A stretch of 64,000 nucleotides of DNA from Prinia subflava (Eukaryota; Chordata; Aves; Passeriformes; Cisticolidae): the NCBI RefSeq assembly GCF_021018805.1, contig NC_086259.1, forward strand, positions 1 through 64,000, in the 5' to 3' direction. The notes under the pieces are model-generated. The model did not search any database and was not told where the DNA came from. It saw nothing but the letters and a program-made list of their open reading frames with translations. Position 1 is the stretch's first letter. Every line of letters starts with the position of its first letter. Shown here piece after piece: positions 13,456 to 22,900 of this stretch. A program made the position numbers and the translations under genes.

Positions 13456-15916
13456 TGCCCTGCCCTGCCCTTCTATGAAATGTAATGCAATGCAGTGCAA
13501 TCCAATGCAATCCAATGCAATGCAATGCAATCCAATGCAATCCATTGAAATCCAAAGCAATCCAATGCAATCCAATGTAATCCTATGTAATCCAATGCAA
13601 TCCAATGCAATCCAATGCAATCCAATGCAATCCAATGCATTCCATTGCAATCCAAAGCAATGAAATCCAATGCAATCCAATGCAATCCAATGCAATCCAA
13701 TGCAATCCAACGCATTCCAACGCAATCCAATGCAATACAATGCAATCCATTGCAATCCAATGCAATCCAATGCAATCCCATGCAATGCTTGCCTTTCCCT
13801 TCCCTTCCCTTCCCTTCCCTGCCCTGCCCTGCCCTGCCCTGCACAGCCCTGCCCTGCCCTTCAATGAAATGCAATGCAATGCAGTGAAATGCAATCCAAT
13901 GCAATCCAATGCAATGCAATGCAAAGCAATGCAATCCAATGCAATCCAATGCAATCCAATGCAATCCAATGCAATCCAATCCAATGCTTGCCCTTCCCAG
14001 CCTTTCCCTTCCCTGCCCTGCCCTGCCCTTCCCTGCCCTGCCCTCCCCTCCCCTTCAATGTAATGCAATGCAATGCAATCCAATGCAATCCAATGCAATA
14101 CAATGAATTACAATGCAATCCAAAGCAATCCAATGCAATGCAATGCAATGCAATCCAATGCTTACCCTTTCCTTCCCTTCCCTTCCCTGCCCTGCCATGC
14201 ACTGCCCTGCCCTGCCCTCAAATTCAATGAAATGCAATTCAGTGCAATGCAATACAATGCAAAACAATGCAATCCAATGCAATCCAAAGCAATCCAATGC
14301 AATCCAATGCAATCCAATGCAATCCAATGCAATCCAATGCAATCCAATGCAATTCAATCCAATGCTTGCCCTTCCCTTCCCTTCCCTTCCCTTCCCTTCC
14401 CTTCCCTTCCCTTCCCTTCCCTTCCCTTCCCTTCCCTTCCCTTCCCTTCCCTTCCCTTCCCTTCCCTTCCCTTCCCTTCCCTTCCCTTCCCTTCCCTTCC
14501 CTTCCCTTCCCTTCCCTTCCCTTCCCTTCCCTTCCCTTCCCTTCCCTGCCCTTCCCTTCCCTTCCCTTCCCTTCCCTTCCCTGCCCTTCCCTGCCCTTCC
14601 CTTCCCTGCCCTGCCCTGCCCTGCCCTGCCCTGCCCTGCCCTTCCCTGCCCTGCTCTTAAATGCAATGCAACGCAATGCAGTGCAATGCAAACCAATGCA
14701 ATACATTGCAATCCAATGCAATCTAATGCATTCCAATGCAATGCATTCCAATGCAATCCAATGCAATTCAATGCAATCCAATCGAATGCTTGCCCTTCCC
14801 TGCCCTTCCCTTCCATTCCCTTCCTTTCCCCTCCCTGCCCTGCCCTGCCCTGCCCTTGAATGAAATGCAATGCAAAGGAGTGAAATGCAATCCAATGGAA
14901 TCCACTGCAATCTACTGCAATCCACTGCAATCCACTGCAATCTACTGCAATGCAATCCAATGGAATCCAATTCAATCCAATGAAATCCAAAGCAATCCAA
15001 TGCAATCCAATGCAATCCAATGCAATCCAATGCAATCCAATGCAATCCAATGCAATCCAATGCAATCCAATGCAATCCAATCCAATGCTTGCCTTTCCCT
15101 GCGCTTCCCTTCCCTGCCCTGCCCTGCCCTGCTTTTCCTCTCCCCTGCCCTTCAATTAAATGCAATGCAATGCAGTGAAATGCAATCCAATGCAATCCAA
15201 TGCAATCCAATGCAATCCAATGCAATCCAATGCTTGCCCTTCCCTGCCCTTCCATTCCCTGCCCTGCCTTGCCCTGCCCTGCCCTGCAGTGCCCTTAAAT
15301 GCAATGCAATGCAATGCAGTGCAATGCAATCCAATGCAATCCAATGCAATCCAGTGCAATCCAGTGCAATGCAATCCAATGCAATCCAATGCAATCCAAT
15401 TCAATGCTTGTCCTTCCCTGCCTTTCTCTTCCCTTCCCTGCCCTGCCCTGCCCTGCCCTGTCCTTCAATGAAATGCAATGCAATGCAGTGATATGCAATC
15501 CAATGCAATCAAATGCAATGCAATGCAATGCAATCCAATCCAATCCAATGCAATCCAATCCAATCCAATCCAATGCTTGCCCTTCCCTGCCCTTCCCTTC
15601 CTTTCCCTTCCCTGCCCTCCCCTCCCCTGCCCTTTAATGAAATGCAATGCAATGCAGTGAAATGCAATCCAATGCAATCCAATGCAATCCAATGAAATAC
15701 AATGCAATCCAGATCAATGCAATGCAATGCAATGCAATCCAATGCTTGCCCTTCCCTTCCCTTCCCTTCCCTTCCCTTCCCTTCCCTTCCCTTCCCTTCC
15801 CTTCCCTTCCCTTCCCTTCCCTTCCCTTCCCTTCCCTTCCCTTCCCTTCCCTTCCCTTCCCTTCCCTTCCCTTCCCTTCCCTTCCCTTCCCTTCCCTTCC
15901 CTTCCCTTCCCTTCCC

Positions 15917-16246
15917 TGTTGCCATGAATTTTCCTGGTTTGCTGAGCGTTCATATTAAAGGAGAAACGTGCAGTTTCTCACGCTGGTGAATTGTAAACAC
16001 AGGACCATGTTTTGTAAATATTGGCAATGTTATGAATACTTTCTCCAAGAGAAGGGGAGGTTGAATGACAGCCTCCTGGACCAATGTGACAGGAGAGGTG
16101 GCGATACCCTTCTCCAATCCATGGTCACCTTGCCACAGATATATAATGGAAAAATAAACTAAGGGCAGGGCTTCTGCCCTGCTGCTGTTGATGCACCCAG
16201 ATCTGTGTCCCCAGTCTGTTTTCCTGGTTGGGCCTCCACGGTGATA
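15917..16246 (+). repeat. ERV1 5' LTR
   Basis: The LTR starts TGTTGCC and ends GGTGATA, giving TG...TA termini rather than the usual TG...CA. The ends are imperfect inverted repeats that differ only by transitions. A TATA box (TATATAA, 16140-16146) lies six bases upstream of a poly(A) signal (AATAAA, 16153-16158). A GC-rich hairpin (AGGGCAGGGC / GCCCTGC) follows at about 16162-16181. With the signal upstream of the expected start site, R should be very short. Confidence 0.9.
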
Positions 16247-16248
16247 AC

Positions 16249-16266
16249 TGGCGCGTACGTGGTCAA
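16249..16266 (+). other. ERV1 primer-binding-like site
   Basis: The sequence begins TGGCGCGTACG two bases (AC) after the LTR end, the normal spacing for a retroviral primer site complementary to a tRNA 3' CCA end. The first six bases, TGGCGC, are shared with the ERV2 site and with lysine-tRNA-primed betaretroviruses. The remainder does not match a tRNA I can name, so the primer is unassigned. Confidence 0.55.
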
Positions 16267-16343
16267 GTTGCAAGCTAGTGAGGAAAGAAAAAAGAAGAAA
16301 AAAAAAATCTGCCTTCTACAGCTGCAAAAAGAAGAAACCCACG

Positions 16344-17558
16344 ATGTTCTCAGAGGAACGATTGATGATGGAACTGCTCCACTCCTTTTTGTTGTCCTGT
16401 GACACTGACTTGACCAGGAAACACGTGAGAGAACTATTTAGCTGGGGAAAGAAACTTGGAATTTTTTATAGTGCTGAAAAAGCACTCTCAATCGACCCAT
16501 GGAAAACCCTGGGGGAAAAACTTTTTTTATCCGTTCTGAACGGAAATATGAGAGCTAGCGCTCTCTTAAGGACCTGGGGAACAGTCTTCCCACTTCTAAA
16601 AGAGGCTGGAGAGGACTTTGAAGTTGATTCTGGGTTTTTGACACAGAGCAGAGGCTCCCCTGCGAGCTCCGTCGCTTCTGACGAGGATTGCTCTGATGCA
16701 GGGTTAGAGCCGATGCAGGAGACCCCCACCCCCATGTCGGGGGTTGGGCGCGCCCAGCGGGGTTTTTGGAAGGGCGGGGAAGCTTTTTTCGGTCCGCTCC
16801 CCGCGCGGTTGGCCGGGCAGGGAGCTGGGGTGCCGAGGGGGCGGAGCGCTCGGCATCGGGTCCCACGCCGAGCGCGGGGGATCGCCCGCGCCGCCCCGGG
16901 CCGCCGTGTCGCGGCGAATTCCCGCTGCCCGCCACCGCTGCGGGGTCCGCCGTGCAGCTGCCGCGCGGAGCCGTGCCGCCTCGGGCCCCCTGCGGGGAGC
17001 CGGGGGGGCCGCCGTGCGCGCCGCCCCTGGCGCTGCTGGCGCCGCCCCCTGCCGCCGCCTCCCCGGCCCGCCCCGCCCCGCCGCGACCTGCTCCGCGCAG
17101 GATTCGGCAGGCGAGAGAGCGGCGGGGATGGCCCCTCCTTGCCCCGTCCCCCCGCTGCGCCAAAATGCTGTGCGCGGGGTCGCCACCGCCGGCAGTCCGT
17201 GCGGTGCCCGCAGCGGAGCCCGCCGCCGCCGCCCACCGCGCCGCGCCCCGCCCCACGCGTCCGGTGCCGGTCCGGCACCGCGGGGGGGAGGGCTGGGCGC
17301 AACGCTGCCCGCCGCTGCGGGGCCCCCCGTGCCGTGCGACCCCCCCGCGCCGTCGCATGGCACCGCCGCGCGCCCCCCTCCCTGCCGCTCGGGGAATGCC
17401 CCCCCGCACCGAGCGGGAGGGGCTCTCGGCTGCCGCTGCTGCCGCCGACCTGGCCACCGACCCATCGGCTGGCCGGGCAGGAGCTGAAAGCTGTGGCCGA
17501 TCGGCCACGCCTCCCTGCCCAGCGCGACAATCGCCCCCCCGCTCAGAGAGGAGTCTGA
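16344..17558 (+). pseudogene. gag: ERV1 gag, N-terminal (matrix) part, frame 1
   Basis: The frame starts at ATG 16344 and stays open to 17558. The first 120 or so residues are helical and matrix-like, with LLHSFLLSC, LFSWGKKLGIF and DPWKTLGEKLF, followed by an acidic/serine stretch. This resembles the N-terminal domain of betaretroviral Gag. There is no glycine at position 2, so the usual myristoylation signal is absent, unlike ERV2. After about 16740 the composition turns to arginine/proline-rich, low-complexity sequence with very high GC. Capsid is read in another frame that is open from 16697, so the coding frame must change somewhere between 16697 and 17558. Several C or G homopolymers there are candidate indel sites. 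The change could be a real mutation, an assembly error or, less likely, frameshifting. Confidence 0.7.
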
Positions 17559-18751
17559 GCGAGTCACTGTCCCCCGCCCGCCCCCCCTACGGGGCCGGGT
17601 CGGCTGTGGGAGATGATAACGGGGCAAAAGCGTTGTCTGATGTGCACGCTTTCCCTGTCGTGAAATCGGATGAGGCTTTTAGTCCTGCATCCCAGGTGAA
17701 CCAGGCTGCTGACCTAAGAGAGCTGCTGCCTGAAGATGCAGCTTTGCCCGAGCCAGTTCAGGGACCTGTGGGCTTGGTTCCACAGCATCATAGCCATGAT
17801 GACCCATCATGGGCAGTCCCGTTTCCCTTATCAAGGGACGTGGCAGAAAATAATACAAGCTTCACTGAGGCAATTCAATGGATCAGTGCAGAATTTGAGA
17901 ATCTGATCTTTCCTTATGTAATAAGAGGTTTTGCAACAGTGATGCTTGAACCTCAACAGGTTTTTACCTTTGAAAGAAATTGGAAATTCCTAGCTGGACA
18001 AATGGCTGTCGAAAATAGCCACCTGCCTCGAGACGATCCCTTGTTTGGGGTCGGAGCTGACCTACTTATGGGGAGGAGTCAATATGCTTGCCCTGATGTG
18101 CAAGCTGGCCTTTCTTTCACTGTTTTAGATTCGTGCAGATACATAGGGATATCTGCATTGATAAAAACCAAGTTATCCTTCTCCCCAAAGGAAGACTTCT
18201 TAGACATAGCACAGAAGCCAGAGGAAGCTTTTCATAAATTTATAGTGCGTCTGATGGATTTTTTAGAGATGAGAGTCCAGGATAGCACTTTAAGAATGAT
18301 ATTGCTGGAGCAATTAGCAAGAAGCCATGCTAATTCTGCTTGCCAGAGGCTCCTGGAAACCATTCCAGAGACTTCTACTGTCCTGGAGATGGTCCAGACC
18401 TGTGCAGTTCTAAACACCTGTGATTGTATGGTGATTACCCCAACAGCTGCTTCACAGCCGGCTGAACAGAGGCAGAATGATGGACATGAGACACAGGCAG
18501 ATATTCAGCCTAGTGGAGAACAGGAAAAGGAGGCACAGAAAGTGACTCCCTTGTTTTTCTGCGCACAAGGTGTGGGTCCAGACCATACTGCAGAAACTTG
18601 CAAAGCAGTGGGTCATGCCGAGCCCACGCCAAGCCCGAAAACTCGGAGGCGAAGAAAAAGACGAAGACGTCAGGGGGACGAAACAGTTTCCCAAGCTCTA
18701 GAACAAGAGCAAAATTCTCTGGCTGGTGTACAGCCATCATCTCAAGTGTAG
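16697..18751 (+). pseudogene. gag: ERV1 gag, proline-rich, capsid and NC-like part, frame 2
   Basis: This open frame has no good initiator, so it is the downstream part of gag after a frame change. It begins with a GC-rich proline/alanine stretch (to about 17600), then an acidic linker, then capsid (about 17800-18430). A major homology region-like segment lies at 18212-18271: Q, two Glu, a Phe and the VRLMDFLE helix. Downstream at 18560-18601 is a degenerate CCHC knuckle in which the second Cys is Gly (C-X2-G-X4-H-X4-C). A run of Arg/Lys follows (TRRRRKRRRR) shortly before the TAG at 18749. The Arg-rich tail may replace the zinc knuckles for RNA binding (inference). No protease frame follows. 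Confidence 0.75.
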
Positions 18752-19610
18752 GAAGTGTTGATGTTGCCACATAGCTATGGTCAGTTTTCCTTGGACCTTG
18801 CAGTGGGTTTCTACGTCCACATCCTATGTTGCATGCATTCTTTGAGAAAAAGTCGATTGCTCAATTTGTGTTTTCTAAGTTCTCTATCCTCAGGTTCTGC
18901 GATCCATGCTAAGAAGGCGGCCGCTGAAAGTCTGCTGAGCTGCCTCAGGTGCATTGGACTGATCCTGTTTGATCCTGAAACCTTGTGCACCCTGTGCCAC
19001 CCTAGTGCCACCCATCACAGAAGCCTCTTCGAGATCTGATTGACATGGACACGGACTGGCATCTTCTCTTTTCCTATATGGCCTCCATAGAGACTTTGGA
19101 TCCTGTGGAGCTGCTGGACAAGGACTGACTGAAGCAGTGTGATGCTGAGAGCCAGTGGACTGTTAATCATGGACTCAGAGGAATTGTTTGCTACGGCTCA
19201 GTTTTATGTATGGTAGCCATTGTGACCTCTGTGGGGAAAGTGCACGTTGTTTGGGGGTTGTGGTTTTGGGACAGAACTTTTGGGGTTCAGAATTTTCAAC
19301 TGAGTGGTAAAATTTTTCTTGGAATGCTCCTGCCTTTTGCACCGTATATTCCCTTGTATCTTATAAAAATTTAAAAATATGAGGGTGTTGGTTGAATTAT
19401 GTTAGACTATGCTCGAGATATTTTGAGCAGGCTATTGCAAGGGGTTCAGGGTGAAACCCTGGGTAGCAAAGGCAGAATCAGACCAACATGTAGCCCTCAC
19501 ACCGTCACCTAAATGAAGGTCGGTGAACTTTATACAGGTTTTTTTTCTTTCTTTTTTCCTGTCATAGAATTGTTCATTTTTCTTTTTTTGTTTTCTTTTT
19601 AATATACTTA
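18752..19610 (+). other. ERV1 3' untranslated interior
   Basis: About 860 bp lie between the gag stop and the 3' LTR. No retroviral pol or env motif is visible. The end is T-rich (about 19540-19600). It probably carries packaging or RNA-export functions or is deletion scar, but nothing in the sequence decides this. Confidence 0.6.
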
Positions 19611-19621
19611 CAAGGGTGAGA
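19611..19621 (+). other. ERV1 polypurine-like tract
   Basis: CAAGGGTGAGA immediately precedes the 3' LTR TG. It is purine-rich but short and broken by a T, weaker than the ERV2 tract. Confidence 0.5.
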
Positions 19622-19952
19622 TGTTGCCATGAATTTTCCTGGTTTGCTGAGCGTTCATATTAAAGGAGAAACGTGCAGTTTCTCACGCTGGTGAATTGTA
19701 AACACAGGACCATGTTTTGTAAATATTGGCAATGTTATGAATACTTTCTCCAAGAGAAGGGGAGGTTGAATGACAGCCTCCTGGACCAATGTGACAGGAG
19801 AGGTGGCGATACCCTTCTCCAATCCATGGTCACCTTGCCACAGATATATAATGGAAAAATAAACTAAGGGCAGGGCTTCTGCCCTGCTGCTGTTGATGCA
19901 CCCAGATCTGTGTCCCCAGTCTGTTTTTCCTGGTTGGGGCTCCACGGTGATA
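19622..19952 (+). repeat. ERV1 3' LTR
   Basis: The 331-bp LTR is identical to the 5' LTR over its first 300 or so bases. Near the end it differs by one extra T and one C-to-G change. It ends GGTGATA and is followed directly by CTTCCC, where the satellite resumes. Confidence 0.92.
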
Positions 19953-22900
19953 CTTCCCTTCCCTTCCCTTCCCTTCCCTTCCCTTCCCTTCCCTTCCCTT
20001 CCCTTCCCTTCCCTTCCCTTCCCTTCCCTTCCCTTCCCTTCCCTTCCCTTCCCTTCCCTTCCCTTCCCTTCCCTTCCCTTCCCTTCCCTTCCCTTCCCTT
20101 CCCTTCCCTTCCCTTCCCTTCCCTTCCCTTCCCTTCCCTTCCCTTCCCTTCCCTTCCCCTTCCCTTCCCTTCCCTGCCCTTCCCTTCCCTGCCCTTCCCT
20201 TCCCTGCCCTTCCCTTCCCTGCCCTGCCCTTAAATGCATTGCCATGCAATGCAGTGCAATGCAATCCAATGCAATCCAATGCAATCCAATCCAACGCTTG
20301 CCCTTCCCTGCCCTTCCATTCCCTTCCCTGCCCTACCCTGCGTTGCCTTCCCCGTACCTTCAATGAAATGCAATGCAATGCAATCCAATGCAATCCACTG
20401 CAATCCACTGCAATCCAATGAAATCCAATGCAATGCAATGCAATCCAATGCAATCCAATGCAATCCAATGCAATCCAATGCAATCCAATGCAATCCAATG
20501 CAATCCAATGCAATCCAATGCAATCCAACGCAATCCAATCCAATCCATTGCAATTCAATGCATACCAATGCAATGCAATCCAATGCTTGCCCTTCCCTTC
20601 CCTTCCCTTCCCTTCCCTTCCCTTCCCTTCCCTTCCCTTCCCTTCCCTTCCCTTCCCTTCCCTTCCCTTCCCTTCCCTTCCCTTCCCTTCCCTTCCCTTC
20701 CCTTCCCTTCCCTTCCCTTCCCTTCCCTTCCCCTGCCCTTCCCTGCCCTACCCTGCCCTTAAATGCATTGCCATGCAATGCAGTGCAATGCAATCCAATG
20801 CAATCCAATGCAATCCAATCCAACGCTTGCCCTTCCCTGCCCTTCCATTCCCTTCCCTGCCCTACCCTGCGTTGCCTTCCCCGTACCTTCAATGAAATGC
20901 AATGCAATGCAATCCAATGCAATCCACTGCAATCCACTGCAATCCAATGAAATCCAATGCAATGCAATGCAATCCAATGCAATCCAATGCAATCCAATGC
21001 AATCCAATGCAATCCAATGCAATCCAATGCAATCCAATGCAATCCAATGCAATCCAATGCAATCCAATGCAATCCAACGCAATCCAATCCAATCCATTGC
21101 AATTCAATGCATACCAATGCAATGCAATCCAATGCTTGCCCTTCCCTTCCCTTCCCTTCCCTTCCCTTCCCTTCCCTTCCCTTCCCTTCCCTTCCCTTCC
21201 CTTCCCTTCCCTTCCCTTCCCTTCCCTTCCCTTCCCTTCCCTTCCCTTCCCTTCCCTTCCCTTCCCTTCCCTTCCCTTCCCTTCCCTTCCCTTCCCTTCC
21301 CTTCCCTGCCCTTCCCTTCCCTGCCCTTCCCTGCCCTACCCTGCCCTTAAATGCATTGCCATGCAATGCAGTGCAATGCAATCCAATGCAATCCAATGCA
21401 ATCCAATCCAACGCTTGCCCTTCCCTGCCCTTCCATTCCCTTCCCTGCCCTACCCTGCGTTGCCTTCCCCGTACCTTCAATGAAATGCAATCCAATGCAA
21501 TCCAATGCAATCCAATGCAATCCAATGCAATCCAATGCAATCCAATGCAATCCAATGCAATCCAATGCAATCCAACGCAATCCAATCCAATCCATTGCAA
21601 TTCAATGCATACCAATGCAATGCAATCCAATGCTTGCCCTTCCCTTCCCTTCCCTTCCCTTCCCTTCCCTTCCCTTCCCTTCCCTTCCCTTCCCTTCCCT
21701 TCCCTTCCCTTCCCTTCCCTTCCCTTCCCTTCCCTTCCCTTCCCTTCCCTTCCCTTCCCTTCCCCTTCCCTTCCCTTCCCTTCCCTTCCCTGCCCTTCCC
21801 TTCCCTGCCCTTCCCTGCCCTACCCTGCCCTTAAATGCATTGCCATGCAATGCAGTGCAATGCAATCCAATGCAATCCAATGCAATCCAATCCAACGCTT
21901 GCCCTTCCCTGCCCTTCCATTCCCTTCCCTGCCCTACCCTGCGTTGCCTTCCCCGTACCTTCAATGAAATGCAATGCAATGCAATCCAATGCAATCCACT
22001 GCAATCCACTGCAATCCAATGAAATCCAATGCAATGCAATGCAATCCAATGCAATCCAATGCAATCCAATGCAATCCAATGCAATCCAATGCAATCCAAT
22101 GCAATCCAATGCAATCCAATGCAATCCAATGCAAATCCAATGCAATCCAACGCAATCCAATCCAATCCATTGCAATTCAATGCATACCAATGCAATGCAA
22201 TCCAATGCTTGCCCTTCCCTTCCCTTCCCTTCCCTTCCCTTCCCTTCCCTTCCCTTCCCTTCCCTTCCCTTCCCTTCCCTTCCCTTCCCTTCCCTTCCCT
22301 TCCTTCCCTTCCCTTCCCTTCCCTTCCCTTCCCTTCCCTTCCCTGCCCTTCCCTTCCCTGCCCTTCCCTGCCCTACCCTGCCCTTAAATGCATTGCCATG
22401 CAATGCAGTGCAATGCAATCCAATGCAATCCAATGCAATCCAATCCAACGCTTGCCCTTCCCTGCCCTTCCATTCCCTTCCCTGCCCTACCCTGCGTTGC
22501 CTTCCCCGTACCTTCAATGAAATGCAATGCAATGCAATCCAATGCAATCCACTGCAATCCACTGCAATCCAATGAAATCCAATGCAATGCAATGCAATCC
22601 AATGCAATCCAATGCAATCCAATGCAATCCAATGCAATCCAATGCAATCCAATGCAATCCAATGCAATCCAACGCAATCCAATCCAATCCATTGCAATTC
22701 AATGCATACCAATGCAATGCAATCCAATGCTTGCCCTTCCTTCCCTTCCCTTCCCTTCCCTTCCCTTCCCTTCCCTTCCCTTCCCTTCCCTTCCCTTCCC
22801 TTCCCTTCCCTTCCCTTCCCTTCCCTTCCCTTCCCTTCCCTTCCCTTCCCTTCCCTTCCCTTCCCTTCCCTTCCCTTCCCTTCCCTTCCCTGCCCTTCCC

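Larger units (their letters stand above)
1..15916. repeat. Pentanucleotide satellite, left block
   Basis: The stretch is built almost wholly from five-base words. CAATG/CAATC blocks (with CAAAG, GAATG and CAGTG variants) alternate with CCCTT blocks that grade into CCCTG blocks. I count about 50 block pairs. Entry to a pyrimidine block is nearly always the junction AATGCTTGCCCTT; exit is CCCTTAAATG or CCCTTCAATGAAATG, usually followed within 20 bases by GCAGTG. Pure CCCTT runs of 150 bp or more include 417-602, 913-1072, 1987-2185, 2495-2693, 3595-3770, 4140-4312, 7039-7250, 7733-7960 and 12933-13455. Length changes between related copies are mostly multiples of 5 or 10, as expected for slippage and unequal exchange. 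No stop codon occurs in either pure repeat in any frame, so the long open frames here are artefacts. Confidence 0.97.
15917..19952 (+). mobile_element. ERV1: gag-only LTR retrovirus inserted in the satellite
   Basis: A 4036-bp element flanked by direct repeats of 330 and 331 bp that differ by one substitution and one T indel, so the insertion is recent. It sits between CTTCCC (15911-15916) and CTTCCC (19953-19958), which fits a 6-bp target duplication, although the CCCTT host repeat makes this equivocal. Inside are a primer-binding-like site, a gag region split between two frames, about 870 bp without an open frame, and a short purine tract before the 3' LTR. I find no protease, RT, integrase or env, so mobilisation would need proteins from another element. 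The matrix and capsid character is betaretrovirus-like (ERVK type). Confidence 0.9.

Noticed and set aside
171..15700. Dozens of long open frames (up to about 520 codons) on both strands
   Set aside because: CAATGCAATC and CCCTT words contain no stop in any of six frames, so open frames are inevitable. The translations are pure short repeats such as PFPSL or GREGK, with mutual shadows in all frames.
16466..17627. Minus-strand Arg/Gly-rich frames opposite ERV1 gag
   Set aside because: High GC removes stops on both strands. The plus-strand frames carry the retroviral matrix and capsid features.
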